A DNA stretch of 64,000 nucleotides from positions 1 through 64,000 of the forward strand of contig NZ_CABPSP010000018.1 in the NCBI RefSeq assembly GCF_902459765.1, in the 5' to 3' direction. The stretch comes from Pandoraea anapnoica (GTDB taxonomy: Bacteria > Pseudomonadota > Gammaproteobacteria > Burkholderiales > Burkholderiaceae). This document shows positions 18,675-25,409 of this stretch, piece by piece; within the stretch, counting starts at the first letter, position 1, and each line of letters begins with the position of its first letter. Made by a program: the position numbers and the translations under genes. The notes under the pieces are model-generated. The model made no database searches. It saw only the letters and a list, made by a program, of their open reading frames with translations, and was not told where the DNA came from.

Positions 18675-18710
18675 AATGCACGCGTCGAGCCACGACTCGA
18701 TGCGTGCATT
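18675..18710. repeat. Long inverted repeat (15-bp arms, one mismatch)
   Basis: Arms 18675-18689 and 18696-18710 with a 6-nt loop. No clean poly-T tract follows on either strand, so a protein-binding site or transcript hairpin between the divergent genes is as likely as a terminator. Confidence 0.6.
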
Positions 18711-18805
18711 TATATCGAACTACATAGGATCACGTAGCTCATTGATTTTTTTGTGGATTTTTTGAATTGCAGCGGTCACTGCGAAGCCCGCTCAGATCGA
18801 GATCG

Positions 18806-18834
18806 TTGTGAAAGCAACGACCATTCAATATAAG
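18806..18834 (+). promoter_or_regulatory. Sigma-70-like promoter for the cysteine-repeat gene
   Basis: TTGTGA (18806-18811), a 17-bp spacer, then TATAAG (18829-18834). The predicted start near 18841 leaves an 80-nt leader. The leader contains a small TCATTGA/TCAATGA inverted repeat and a purine-rich GAGAGG ribosome site before the ATG at 18924. Confidence 0.5.
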
Positions 18835-18923
18835 AACCTGTTCCGATATTTAGGATTCCACGTAGTCATTGAGGTTTTATCAATGAATTGTGATCATGAC
18901 GATATTGAGCAGAGAGGTCTGAA

Positions 18924-19247
18924 ATGAACATCATGAAGAAAGTCCTGATCTGTTTCGCGACGCTGATGTGCTGCGTATCGGGCTCAGCCTTTTCGCAGAG
19001 TTGTGCAAGCATTGGCGACAGCGACCGTCGTGCTTATTGCTACGCCAGGCAAGGCAACGGAAGCTGCGCAAGCATCGGTAGCAGCGATCTGCGCGCGGAG
19101 TGCTACGCCGAGAAGGGCAATGGGAGTTGCGCGAGCATCGGCGACAGCGATCAGCGCGCGTACTGCTATGCCAAGCAAGGTAACGGAAGCTGCGCAAGTA
19201 TTGGCAGCAGCGATTTGCGTGCGCAGTGTTACGCGGAGAAGAGATAA
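18924..19247 (+). CDS. Small secreted protein with four 21-residue cysteine-pair repeats
   Basis: A 107-residue protein. Residues 1-25 form a signal peptide (MKK start, hydrophobic core, cleavage near AFSQ). The whole mature part is four tandem copies of a 21-residue unit. Each has the pattern SCASIGxSDxRAxCYA, so two cysteines sit 13 residues apart. The copies alternate: 1 and 3 read DSD..RAYCYA, while 2 and 4 read SSDLRA(E/Q)CYAEK. The array therefore grew by doubling a 42-residue pair. The even cysteine count suggests disulphides inside each repeat in the periplasm or outside the cell. I recall loosely similar C-x-I-x-(D/S)-x-D-x-RA-x-C repeats in proteobacterial secreted proteins but cannot assign a function. 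It stands alone between the Tps operon and the prophage. Confidence 0.85.
   Translation: MNIMKKVLICFATLMCCVSGSAFSQSCASIGDSDRRAYCYARQGNGSCASIGSSDLRAECYAEKGNGSCASIGDSDQRAYCYAKQGNGSCASIGSSDLRAQCYAEKR
18999..19244 (+). repeat. Tandem repeat, 63-bp period, four copies
   Basis: Coding tandem repeat in the small secreted protein. The units are 63 bp (21 codons), the last one truncated. Odd and even copies are more similar to each other than to their neighbours, so the higher-order period is 126 bp. Confidence 0.85.
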
Positions 19248-19332
19248 GAGTGCTGGAATTGGCTCGGGATATCGAGCCGTCCCGGCGTTGAAGGGACAGC
19301 GGCCTCTCGGCTCCTATCCCCCCCAGAAAGCA

Positions 19333-19364
19333 CAAAGGGTTACGTGAAATCACGTAACCCTTTG
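19333..19364 (-). terminator. Hairpin that probably terminated the pre-integration tRNA-Thr transcript
   Basis: Perfect 14-bp arms (19333-19346 and 19351-19364) with an AAAT loop. It lies just beyond the displaced tRNA 3' end, read on the minus strand. In the unoccupied chromosome it would follow tRNA-Thr directly. Confidence 0.6.
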
Positions 19365-19366
19365 CT

Positions 19367-19417
19367 TATTTGGTGCCGGCTGCAGGACTCGAACCCGCCA
19401 CCTGATGATTACAAATC
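19367..19417 (-). repeat. attL: displaced 3' part of tRNA-Thr
   Basis: A 51-bp perfect copy of 31970-32020. It covers the tRNA 3' end, T arm, variable region and anticodon loop, then diverges inside the anticodon stem. Together with attR it marks the ends of the integrated element. Confidence 0.92.
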
Positions 19418-19661
19418 TCTGAAAAATCCTTTTCAAATCAATGCCAAACCCATGAAATCGCTCTACAAAGCGACAGCCGAGAGTGACTCGACAGCCGCGT
19501 CCTGTCAGGGGCCAAAAATCGTTTGTAGAACGGCGGCGATGCTCTGTCGGCACGGTACGCCGCGAACGTTTTCGAAGTCGGCCGACACATTTCGAGAGTC
19601 GACGCATCGAAAAATTTATTCGGAAGTTGCTGAAACTCAAGGCCCGACACTGCTGCGATGA

Positions 19662-19691
19662 TGGATCTAGCCGACTTATCGGCTAGATCCA
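19662..19691. repeat. Perfect inverted repeat before the first prophage gene
   Basis: 13-bp arms (19662-19674, 19679-19691) around a 4-nt loop CTTA, ending about 20 bp before the next ATG. It could be a transcript hairpin that ends read-through from the cargo genes in the circular phage, or a regulator site. Confidence 0.65.
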
Positions 19692-19712
19692 CTCAAAGCA
19701 CAGGAGACCTCG

Positions 19713-20015
19713 ATGAGCATTTCAAATGACGGAAAGGGAACGGGCCGTGGAAATGGAGGAGATGGTGGATTTGACATCCCGGAGACACTGGCACGCGAGG
19801 GGCATGTCGTCTGGTTCTACGAACACAGGAAGTACCTGGGGTTCGAGTGGGATGAATCCGCGAAGGAGATTAGGAAAGCACCGGTTACCGACCCCGAGCA
19901 TGCGATTTACTTCGACACGTTCGCGCACGCGGTAGTCTCATCGGACCGATTGGCTAGTCCCAGCGTCATTCTTTATTCGCCCGGCAAAGGATTGCCGCCG
20001 GAGGTGAAGGGGTAA
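19713..20015 (+). CDS. Hypothetical prophage protein
   Basis: A 100-residue soluble protein with a good ribosome site (CAGGAGA) before the ATG. The first 20 residues are Gly-rich and look disordered. The remainder contains HVVWFYEHRKYLGFEW and a hydrophobic stretch with Pro/Gly turns, suggesting one compact fold. No signal peptide or membrane helix is seen. I do not recognise the family. It is the first gene inside attL, points inward and ends in a bidirectional terminator shared with the convergent gene. Left-end inovirus genes of this sort are often lysogeny or host-interaction cargo. Confidence 0.65.
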   Translation: MSISNDGKGTGRGNGGDGGFDIPETLAREGHVVWFYEHRKYLGFEWDESAKEIRKAPVTDPEHAIYFDTFAHAVVSSDRLASPSVILYSPGKGLPPEVKG

Positions 20016-20022
20016 TTTGAAT

Positions 20023-20048
20023 ATGGCCCACCTTCCGTGGTGGGCCAT
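20023..20048. terminator. Bidirectional terminator between convergent genes
   Basis: Perfect 10-bp arms (20023-20032, 20039-20048) with a 6-nt loop, between the stop codons of the two convergent genes. Confidence 0.65.
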
Positions 20049-20057
20049 CGAGGACGA

Positions 20058-20450
20058 CTAGTCTTTCAACACTTTTCGAATCGCAGATAGATGACGCTCC
20101 ATAAGCTCCGCATCAGTCTCCGGTTCCGCATCGAAGGCAAATTCGAGCTCCTCGTCCCGATGAGCGATTGCTCGCTCTTGGGCGCGGATCGCGCTCTGGT
20201 ACCTCTGTTCATACCTTCGAGCGGCGATCTCCTCGCCCGTCAGAAGTAGGAGTGGCAGCTTGCAATGCCTGCAGTACCCGAAGTAGGCCGTGTCAATTCC
20301 GACCGCCGACCTGGAGTCAATCTGCTCGAAGTCGGCGATTGCTGAACGGCAATTGGGACAGTCTCGCTTCCGAGGCCGCAACTCGCCATCCTTGTTCGCC
20401 GCCCTCTCCATTCGCTGCTCACGCGTCCCACGCAACTTTGCTTCTCCCAT
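20058..20450 (-). CDS. Zinc-ribbon-like hypothetical protein
   Basis: A 130-residue protein. The ATG at 20450 (MGEAKLRGTREQR) follows a GGAG ribosome site, so an ORF extension 12 residues longer is rejected. It has two cysteine pairs, CPNC and CRHC, about 30 residues apart, the spacing of a zinc ribbon. A charged, Glu-rich C-terminal helix follows. The MGEAKxRGT opening is shared with many small proteobacterial proteins of unknown role. It is transcribed with the repressor-like gene, away from the lytic genes, so a regulatory role is possible but unproven. Confidence 0.65.
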   Translation of the reverse strand: MGEAKLRGTREQRMERAANKDGELRPRKRDCPNCRSAIADFEQIDSRSAVGIDTAYFGYCRHCKLPLLLLTGEEIAARRYEQRYQSAIRAQERAIAHRDEELEFAFDAEPETDAELMERHLSAIRKVLKD

Positions 20451-20552
20451 GTTCGCTCCAAAATTAACTCGCGCCGCAGCGAGCATTTCAATCGGAGGCG
20501 CTCCCCTTTGCCGTCCTATGCCTCCACCACCCTTCGTAAACCTTTCCTGCTT

Positions 20553-20891
20553 TTATCCAGCCTTCCTTAGCGTCTCCAAGTCCCGAGCTATTCTGGCCAA
20601 CGTGGGCGACGTATGGCCGTTCGCCTCATCCGTCTTTCCTGTCATCAGCCAATAGGCGTACTGAGGCCAGACGCGTCCAAGCGCCTCAAGCATGTCGTCA
20701 CTTGCACGCTGCCTGCCTTGCACGACGTTTTGCCAGCGTCGCCCGCTGATTCCCGTGCGCGCCTCCATATCGACCCACGGCCGTCGTGGGTCTAGCTCAA
20801 CGTCTGCCAGTTCTTTAATTCGCCCTCGCATTTCGGACTCATCCCAATCCCAAATTTTGCGCCGTCGACTAACATTTAGTCGCCAGCACAT
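20553..20891 (-). CDS. Phage repressor-like HTH DNA-binding protein
   Basis: 112 residues as drawn. The start is uncertain; the internal Met in MRGRIKELADVE near 20831 is an alternative. The core DMEARTGISGRRWQNVVQG has the layout of a small helix-turn-helix, and the tail word YAYWLMTGKTD is common in small DNA-binding proteins of Ralstonia and Xanthomonas-type filamentous phages. The gene is divergent from the next gene with about 60 bp between them, the classic position of a lysogeny repressor that controls both promoters. Assignment rests on the HTH pattern and position. Confidence 0.65.
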   Translation of the reverse strand: MCWRLNVSRRRKIWDWDESEMRGRIKELADVELDPRRPWVDMEARTGISGRRWQNVVQGRQRASDDMLEALGRVWPQYAYWLMTGKTDEANGHTSPTLARIARDLETLRKAG

Positions 20892-20953
20892 TTATATGTT
20901 TTGCTGTCCTTTTCCCGCTGGCTCACACATCCATTCGACTTGGAGTGCTATCG

Positions 20954-21169
20954 ATGAACAGCAACCCAAAACTCACCATCACTTACGAAGATCTTGGGGA
21001 CGGCATAGTCCGTACGTCGCTCGCCATTCACTCACCCTCTCGGCTTCATCCGCGTGAAGCAAGGATCGAGCAAGCAAGTCGTGCTTGGAAGGCAGTCCTC
21101 CGCGAGTACGGCGTGAAATACGAAGCCGATGCCTTCGAAATCGTCCCTTCCGACGCCAGCCGCCACTGA
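20954..21169 (+). CDS. Small hypothetical protein, first gene of the rightward phage operon
   Basis: A 71-residue acidic/basic mixed protein with a GGAG ribosome site and ATG at 20954. A GTG three codons upstream is the only longer start. There is no membrane segment or signal peptide. The N-terminal half, LTITYEDLGDGIVRTSLAIH, looks like a beta-hairpin, and the second half is helical. It is separated by 26 bp from the ssDNA-binding gene. Small proteins at this point of inovirus operons are often regulators or replication accessories. I cannot identify it. Confidence 0.6.
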   Translation: MNSNPKLTITYEDLGDGIVRTSLAIHSPSRLHPREARIEQASRAWKAVLREYGVKYEADAFEIVPSDASRH

Positions 21170-21195
21170 AGTTCCACTCACTCAAGGGCCACGCT

Positions 21196-21804
21196 ATGAC
21201 CAGCAAACAAAAGCTCACAATCCTCGACGTCACTCGACGCGAGGGCATATCCAGCAAGACCGGCCGTCACTACGACATGCGCATCGCGGAGTGCGTCCTT
21301 TGGCAGACCACGAGTGAAGGCGAAGACGCCGTGGTCGGCACGATCACGCTCCCCGATGCCCTCAAGGACGCAGTCAAAGGCGACTACCTCGGGGATTTCA
21401 TCCTTATGCGGTCGATGGAAGGGCAGCTTGTTCCCCGCCTCGTCGCGTTGCAGCCCTACGGCGACGGCACCCGCCCTTCCGCACCGGTCAAGAAGCAGAA
21501 GCTCACCATCCTTAGCGTCGTCCGTCGTGAGGGCATCTCTAGCAAGACCGGTCGCCCCTACGACATGCGCACCGCGCAGTGCGTCCTCTGGCAAGCGACG
21601 CCCGATGGCGACCGCGCCGTTGTTGGCACCGTCCCGCTACCTGAAATTGCCAAAGAAACCGGCAAAGGCGAGTACTTCGCAGAGATGGCCATGGCGCAAT
21701 CGATGGACGGCGCCCTAGTCCCGCGCATTGTAGCGTTGCAGCCCTACGTAAGTAGTACACGTCCGACCGCAACACCGAAAGCTGCGGCCGCTGCAGCCGC
21801 GTAA
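21196..21804 (+). CDS. Putative ssDNA-binding protein (gene V type), tandemly duplicated
   Basis: A 202-residue protein built from two homologous halves, residues 4-88 and 100-184, with a 96-residue period. Both halves share QKLTIL, RREGISSKTGR, YDMR, CVLWQ, AVVGT, LVPR and VALQPY. An Ala-rich tail closes the protein. Each half has the length and all-beta look of gene V ssDNA-binding proteins, which coat the phage genome as homodimers. The words SSKTGR.Y and the position between the first lytic gene and the coat genes fit that family. A fusion of two protomers would make a built-in dimer. The function is inferred from position and pattern; the internal duplication is seen directly. Confidence 0.7.
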   Translation: MTSKQKLTILDVTRREGISSKTGRHYDMRIAECVLWQTTSEGEDAVVGTITLPDALKDAVKGDYLGDFILMRSMEGQLVPRLVALQPYGDGTRPSAPVKKQKLTILSVVRREGISSKTGRPYDMRTAQCVLWQATPDGDRAVVGTVPLPEIAKETGKGEYFAEMAMAQSMDGALVPRIVALQPYVSSTRPTATPKAAAAAAA

Positions 21805-21890
21805 TTTGCGTCATCTCATGTCGTCCAATTGAGCGACGACCACCTGTAGTTAAATCCGGCCCCCCGCCAGATTCTTTGCACCATCACCGC

Positions 21891-22217
21891 ATGATTGCCG
21901 TGATGGGATTGGGGGTTGCGATGCTTCACCAACTGTCTCTTGATCTGTTCGGCGGCTTCTGTCCCGCTCGAATTAAGCACCGGCGTACGCCTCGCCCTCT
22001 CCCGATTACCGACCGTCCGTGGCGACAACTGCGCCTCAAGCTGCATCTGCGGCGTCTCATCAAAGCCGGTAAGGGCTTCATCTGGACGCGTCCTGACGGC
22101 ATCCAGTTCGTCTGCAAAACCATGCGTTCGCTCATCGCGCGAATCATGGATTACGACGGCCATTTGATCCCCGCAAGCATCCGCGCCGCGATGAGCAAAT
22201 CGCGCACGCGCCGGTAA
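21891..22217 (+). CDS. Basic hypothetical prophage protein
   Basis: About 108 residues from the ATG at 21891; a TTG 15 bp upstream or Met codons at 21903 and 21921 are other possible starts. The N-terminus has a hydrophobic patch (MIAVMGLGVAMLHQL). The rest is strongly basic, with LKLHLRRLIKAGKGFIW and a C-terminal KSRTRR. It lies between the ssDNA-binding gene and small coat-type genes in the same orientation. The charge suggests nucleic-acid contact. No family is recognised, and its reality rests on phase, spacing and operon position. Confidence 0.5.
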   Translation: MIAVMGLGVAMLHQLSLDLFGGFCPARIKHRRTPRPLPITDRPWRQLRLKLHLRRLIKAGKGFIWTRPDGIQFVCKTMRSLIARIMDYDGHLIPASIRAAMSKSRTRR

Positions 22218-22242
22218 TTGCCGCAACCGCATAGGTCCCGAT

Positions 22243-22506
22243 ATGACAGCCCCCACGACCGAACTCATCAACCGCACCGTGACCGCCACAGACGGAACGT
22301 GTATGTGCATTGCGCGCGTCGGCGGACTCAACGTCCCCGATACCGAGCGCTTCGCCCGAATGCTCGAAGCAACCGCGCTGCTGTACGAAACCGTACAGGT
22401 GCTTGCCGGTGCGCTTGATCTCGCCTACGAGGCGCACGAACTGGCGCAACCGGCCTGCTCGAAGTTCGCGTGGCAGATCCTGAAGAACATCAATCGCGGG
22501 GGCTAA
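22243..22506 (+). CDS. Small hypothetical prophage protein
   Basis: An 87-residue helical protein starting at an ATG 26 bp after the previous stop. Its stop is followed within 3 bp by the next gene's ATG, so the genes are probably co-translated. It has a CMC pair near residue 21 and Ala/Leu-rich helices with no clear membrane span. The position, just upstream of the two small membrane proteins, is where Ff phages keep their tiny minor coat genes, but the sequence does not look like one. Function unknown. Confidence 0.6.
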   Translation: MTAPTTELINRTVTATDGTCMCIARVGGLNVPDTERFARMLEATALLYETVQVLAGALDLAYEAHELAQPACSKFAWQILKNINRGG

Positions 22507-22508
22507 CG

Positions 22509-22778
22509 ATGAGGAATCAACCGACGCAGGTGCTGACCTGCAAGCCCCTTCGCAACTCGATGAAGGTCACACCGATGGACCGTCAGCTATGCCCGCCGGA
22601 AAACGGTCAGCAGTTCGCCGTCGCACGCGTTACCCAGGTCGCACTGGGCACCGACGAAACGCCGCTAGATGCCCCACAGATGGCGGGTTTCTGGACTTTG
22701 GCATTCACGATGGTTGTCGGGTTGTACGTCGTGAGTGCTCATTTGGGCGCAATTCTCGGCTTCATACGCCGGGGATAA
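22509..22778 (+). CDS. Small single-span membrane protein, possible minor coat protein
   Basis: 89 residues with a soluble, polar first 55 and one C-terminal hydrophobic helix (FWTLAFTMVVGLYVV). It ends in GFIRRG, very like the GFIRG ending of the major coat candidate that follows. No signal peptide is present. Shared tail chemistry and adjacency suggest a virion protein that contacts DNA through its basic C-terminus, as pVIII does, or an assembly protein. The assignment is tentative. Confidence 0.6.
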   Translation: MRNQPTQVLTCKPLRNSMKVTPMDRQLCPPENGQQFAVARVTQVALGTDETPLDAPQMAGFWTLAFTMVVGLYVVSAHLGAILGFIRRG

Positions 22779-22823
22779 GCCAGCGCGCCGGACGCACTCC
22801 GGCATCACTCGAAGGAGAAAACC

Positions 22824-23075
22824 ATGAAGGAAAAGCTTGAACGTCTAAAGGCAATCGGAGGCCGTGCAGGTGTTGCCGCCGTGATGATCGCAACGCCGTT
22901 TGCAGCACATGCCGAAGCGGGAGGGGGTACTGGCGGTGTCGACCTTAGTGCGATGACCAATGCCATTAGCTTCACGAACGTAGGTTTGGCCGTCGTGTCT
23001 GTCGGGGCAAGCTTGGCGCTTGTTTACGTCGGCGTTAAGGGCGCGAAGATCGTACTCGGTTTCATTCGCGGTTGA
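22824..23075 (+). CDS. Major coat protein (pVIII-like)
   Basis: An 83-residue precursor. The leader of about 30 residues is long and basic, with a hydrophobic core and an AHA cleavage site before EAGGG. The mature 53 residues have a Gly/Asp-rich surface segment, one membrane helix (VGLAVVSVGASLALVYVGV) and a basic tail (KGAKIVLGFIRG) that would face the DNA. Size and layout match inovirus major coat proteins. It has the strongest ribosome site of the element (AAGGAGA) and is followed 17 bp later by a perfect hairpin, as expected for a very highly expressed gene VIII. Confidence 0.88.
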   Translation: MKEKLERLKAIGGRAGVAAVMIATPFAAHAEAGGGTGGVDLSAMTNAISFTNVGLAVVSVGASLALVYVGVKGAKIVLGFIRG

Positions 23076-23317
23076 TGAACAGCAATTGAGGTAGGGAAGC
23101 GATCCGGACGCTTCCCTGTAACGAACTCCGAACCGCTCGTCTTAGTCTGCGACGCGACGGCAACGCCGATCAACGCAAACACTACAGCGGCCATTGGCAG
23201 AAACCAGCTACCCGGACGGTAGAACCATCCGATTAAGCAGGTCACGCAGCAAATGGCGGCCATCACTGCGAAGAACGCAATGCGAGCGTTATCTGCGATT
23301 TGAGAAAGATCAATCAT
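23024..23317 (-). CDS. Doubtful antisense membrane ORF
   Basis: A 97-residue minus-strand frame filling the 250-bp gap behind the coat gene. Two hydrophobic stretches (FFAVMAAICCVTCLIGW and FLPMAAVVFALIGVAVA) and a GGAG site 9 nt before the ATG look genuine. Against it, the last third is antisense to the coat gene and the terminator hairpin, and the orientation opposes the operon. It may be a real small membrane protein or a coincidence. Confidence 0.25.
   Translation of the reverse strand: MIDLSQIADNARIAFFAVMAAICCVTCLIGWFYRPGSWFLPMAAVVFALIGVAVASQTKTSGSEFVTGKRPDRFPTSIAVHQPRMKPSTIFAPLTPT
23093..23117 (+). terminator. Terminator-like hairpin after the major coat gene
   Basis: 9-bp perfect arms (23093-23101, 23109-23117), 7-nt loop, 17 bp after the coat stop codon. 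There is no long T-run, so it may attenuate transcription rather than stop it fully. Ff phages have the same arrangement after gene VIII. Confidence 0.6.
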
Positions 23318-23331
23318 TTCTGGAGGCTCCT

Positions 23332-23496
23332 ATGCAGGTGGAATTAGCGAACCTTAACCAATTGATATTCGCGTTCGGCGTGTTGTGCTTGGCTGGTTCG
23401 GTTGGCGGCGCAATGGTCGGAACCATGCTTGTCGACGTATTCAAGAGCCACTCCGCCAAACAGAGAAATCAACCTACAAGAGAAGACGTCAGCTAG
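23332..23496 (+). CDS. Small single-span membrane protein, candidate minor coat protein
   Basis: 54 residues from the ATG at 23332, preceded by a GGAGGCTCC ribosome site 6 nt away. A long hydrophobic helix (LIFAFGVLCLAGSVGGAMVGTM) occupies the first half, and a basic/polar tail with QRNQPTRED ends it. There is no cleavable signal. Size and layout fit the small end-cap proteins of filamentous phages (pVII/pIX class). It lies between the coat gene and the pIII-like gene. Confidence 0.65.
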   Translation: MQVELANLNQLIFAFGVLCLAGSVGGAMVGTMLVDVFKSHSAKQRNQPTREDVS

Positions 23497-23557
23497 TTTT
23501 CGATTCGATCCGCAGCTTGTCGAATTAGCCCAATTTCTCGTGTGAAAAGGACGCGTC

Positions 23558-23644
23558 ATGCCATCTCAAGAACTCTGGAACCTGACGTTTTTTGCGTGGG
23601 GATTGGTGTGCGGATGGGCGGTAGTTACGGGCTTGCGGGGGTGA
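23558..23644 (+). CDS. 28-residue membrane peptide, candidate pVII/pIX-like coat protein
   Basis: A very short gene. The ATG at 23558 has an AAAGGA ribosome site at good spacing, and the TGA ends 2 bp before the ATG of the pIII-like gene. The product begins MPSQELWNLTFFAWG and is a polar head followed by one hydrophobic helix (TFFAWGLVCGWAVVTGL) and a short Arg-Gly end. Ff pVII and pIX are 32-33-residue single-helix proteins, so length and layout agree. The strong ribosome site and tight coupling argue against chance. Confidence 0.65.
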   Translation: MPSQELWNLTFFAWGLVCGWAVVTGLRG

Positions 23645-23646
23645 CA

Positions 23647-25401
23647 ATGAAACGAATCACTCTTATCGCTCTCTGTTTCTGCCTCGTGGCAAGAAGCACC
23701 TCGGATGTTCAGGCCAATCCACTCGCTCGGGCCTTCACGACCCTCGTCATTAATCAAACCATCGCCCTCGTCACGCAAAAGGCCGTGCAAAGAGACGGAG
23801 TTAAACCCGACGACCCTATGTTGGATGAGACGCATAGAGCAATGTCATTGGTCGCGACCGAATATGCGCAGCAGAGTGTCAACGAACGATTCTTGATGGC
23901 GGCAAATGGCCCCACGTGGTTCGGGCTTGCGTCGGTGTTACTGGGTTCGCAGCTAGGCCAAATCGCTTCTGCCAAGATCGAAGACAAAAAGGTCACGATC
24001 AGCGCTACGCCTGACGGATCCGTTGAGGTTACGCATGAGTGGCACGAGCCTGCAGAAAAAGTTTGGGTGCCGACCTACACCGGCTCTACCAGTCCCGCAG
24101 CGAAACAAAGCCCGTGGGCCGCAGTCGCGGCAACTGGCGCTCGGGTGTATGCAGACCGGGATTGCGATACTGCGGAGTGCGCACTGTTTCCGAAAGAGTC
24201 ATGGGGAAATCGCCCTCGGCCGGATGAACTGTATCGCGGGTGGTTCGAGCTCAAGAAGTCGAATATCGTCGCTTACGCGGAGAATTGGGCGCAGGTGAAT
24301 GCATATTTGTTGGCTTATGCGCAAGCGGCACTCATTGACGAAGGAAAAAAATTTCGGAACCTGCATGTCGATGTTCCCGACCACAACAAAGAAAAAACGG
24401 GGTACCAATCCTATTTTCCTCAAGTGTCCTACGAATATGAGGAATGCAAGGATGTTGTCGAAAGGCGGCTCGACTTCTCCAATCCTGCTTGCACGAAGGA
24501 GCGGCAGGAGTCTCCCTCAGTTTCAAAGGATTATTTGTGCACGAGTGAGTACGAGACAAAGCAATGCGACTGGAAGTCATCCTTCGAGTCGTTTTCCTCG
24601 ATATCACTTCCGTCCATATCTCGAGTCATTCCGACTTTTCGACCTGGGCCGCGAAAGGAGCGTGAGGTTTACGACTCGCTAGATGAGGCATTTGACGGAC
24701 TAACAGACGACGAAAAGCGCCTAGAACTGAACCCCGGATTTGTCGCCAACGTTGCCAATGCTCTCGTCAGCAAAGCGAGTCAACGAAGGGATTACGCAGG
24801 TGTGCCTCACAGCGTAACGTCCCCGATCACGCCCCAGGACGTGAAGGCGCTGACAGATGAACGAGGGCGCGAACTGGCGCCGCGTGTCGTCGATGTTTTT
24901 TCTCGACCGATGGATGAGTATGAGCGCGTCGTGCCGATCAGCGTTTCCGTTGTCCCTGACCGCATTTGGCCTGGCACTCGCGTATGGCCAGGCGACCGTG
25001 GCGATCCGCGTGACAGGGAACGTCCATATGAGCCGGATCGGGAGCGTCCAGCGGACCCGCTATCGAGAGACGTCAATGTCGTCAACCGCCCCACCGTGGA
25101 CATCGGCAACGCGATCACGGTGGACTTAGGCACAGCCCCGCAGGTCGCAACACCAACACTCGAAGATCCTCCTACGGCGGCCATGATCCTAGATCCAATC
25201 CTGAAGCTCGTGCCGGGCTTCAAGGACTGGAAGACGCCGAAATACAAAGCGCAATGTCCTCGCCCGTCATTTGAGCTATTTAGCACAATGATTCGCATGG
25301 ACGCCATGTGCGATCTTGCGGAAAAATCGAGGCCGACGCTTCACGCGATCATGTTGACCGTATTCGTGCTCGCCGCCGTAGTTATTGTGCTAGCTGCTTG
25401 A
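23647..25401 (+). CDS. Attachment / minor coat protein (pIII-like)
   Basis: About 584 residues starting at the ATG at 23647; a 35-residue upstream extension in the same frame is rejected because it overlaps the 28-residue gene and lacks a signal. Residues 1-23 form a signal peptide. The large extracellular part has several cysteine clusters (CDTAEC, then CKDV, PACTK, YLCTSE and KQCDW). A charged Arg/Asp/Pro-rich linker with DRERP repeats follows, then a C-terminal domain with two cysteines. The end is one membrane anchor (AIMLTVFVLAAVVIVLAA). This is the order of pIII: host-binding head, flexible linker, membrane-anchored tail that ends phage release. Sequence itself is not obviously related to Ff pIII. 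Confidence 0.8.
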   Translation: MKRITLIALCFCLVARSTSDVQANPLARAFTTLVINQTIALVTQKAVQRDGVKPDDPMLDETHRAMSLVATEYAQQSVNERFLMAANGPTWFGLASVLLGSQLGQIASAKIEDKKVTISATPDGSVEVTHEWHEPAEKVWVPTYTGSTSPAAKQSPWAAVAATGARVYADRDCDTAECALFPKESWGNRPRPDELYRGWFELKKSNIVAYAENWAQVNAYLLAYAQAALIDEGKKFRNLHVDVPDHNKEKTGYQSYFPQVSYEYEECKDVVERRLDFSNPACTKERQESPSVSKDYLCTSEYETKQCDWKSSFESFSSISLPSISRVIPTFRPGPRKEREVYDSLDEAFDGLTDDEKRLELNPGFVANVANALVSKASQRRDYAGVPHSVTSPITPQDVKALTDERGRELAPRVVDVFSRPMDEYERVVPISVSVVPDRIWPGTRVWPGDRGDPRDRERPYEPDRERPADPLSRDVNVVNRPTVDIGNAITVDLGTAPQVATPTLEDPPTAAMILDPILKLVPGFKDWKTPKYKAQCPRPSFELFSTMIRMDAMCDLAEKSRPTLHAIMLTVFVLAAVVIVLAA

Positions 25402-25409
25402 GGAACCCC

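Larger units (their letters stand above)
18406..18923. other. Divergent intergenic region between the Tps operon and the cysteine-repeat gene
   Basis: 518 bp without a supported gene, strongly AT-rich compared with its left flank. It should hold the divergent promoters of the Tps operon (minus) and of the small repeat protein (plus). Visible structure: a 15-bp inverted repeat with one mismatch (18675-18710); imperfect direct repeats 18725-18751 and 18851-18880 sharing TAGGAT, CACGTAG and TCATTGA words; and a promoter-like pair at 18806-18834. Confidence 0.6.
19248..19712. other. Gene-free stretch spanning the left prophage junction
   Basis: About 465 bp with no supported gene. It contains, in order, the original tRNA terminator hairpin (19333-19364), the left attachment repeat (19367-19417), about 245 bp of prophage-end sequence in which I see no gene, and an inverted repeat (19662-19691) just before the first prophage gene. 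Confidence 0.6.

Noticed and set aside
19418-19712. Plus- and minus-strand frames of 60-105 codons around the left prophage end
   Set aside because: They cross the tRNA fragment or the hairpin, overlap each other on both strands and lack ribosome sites.
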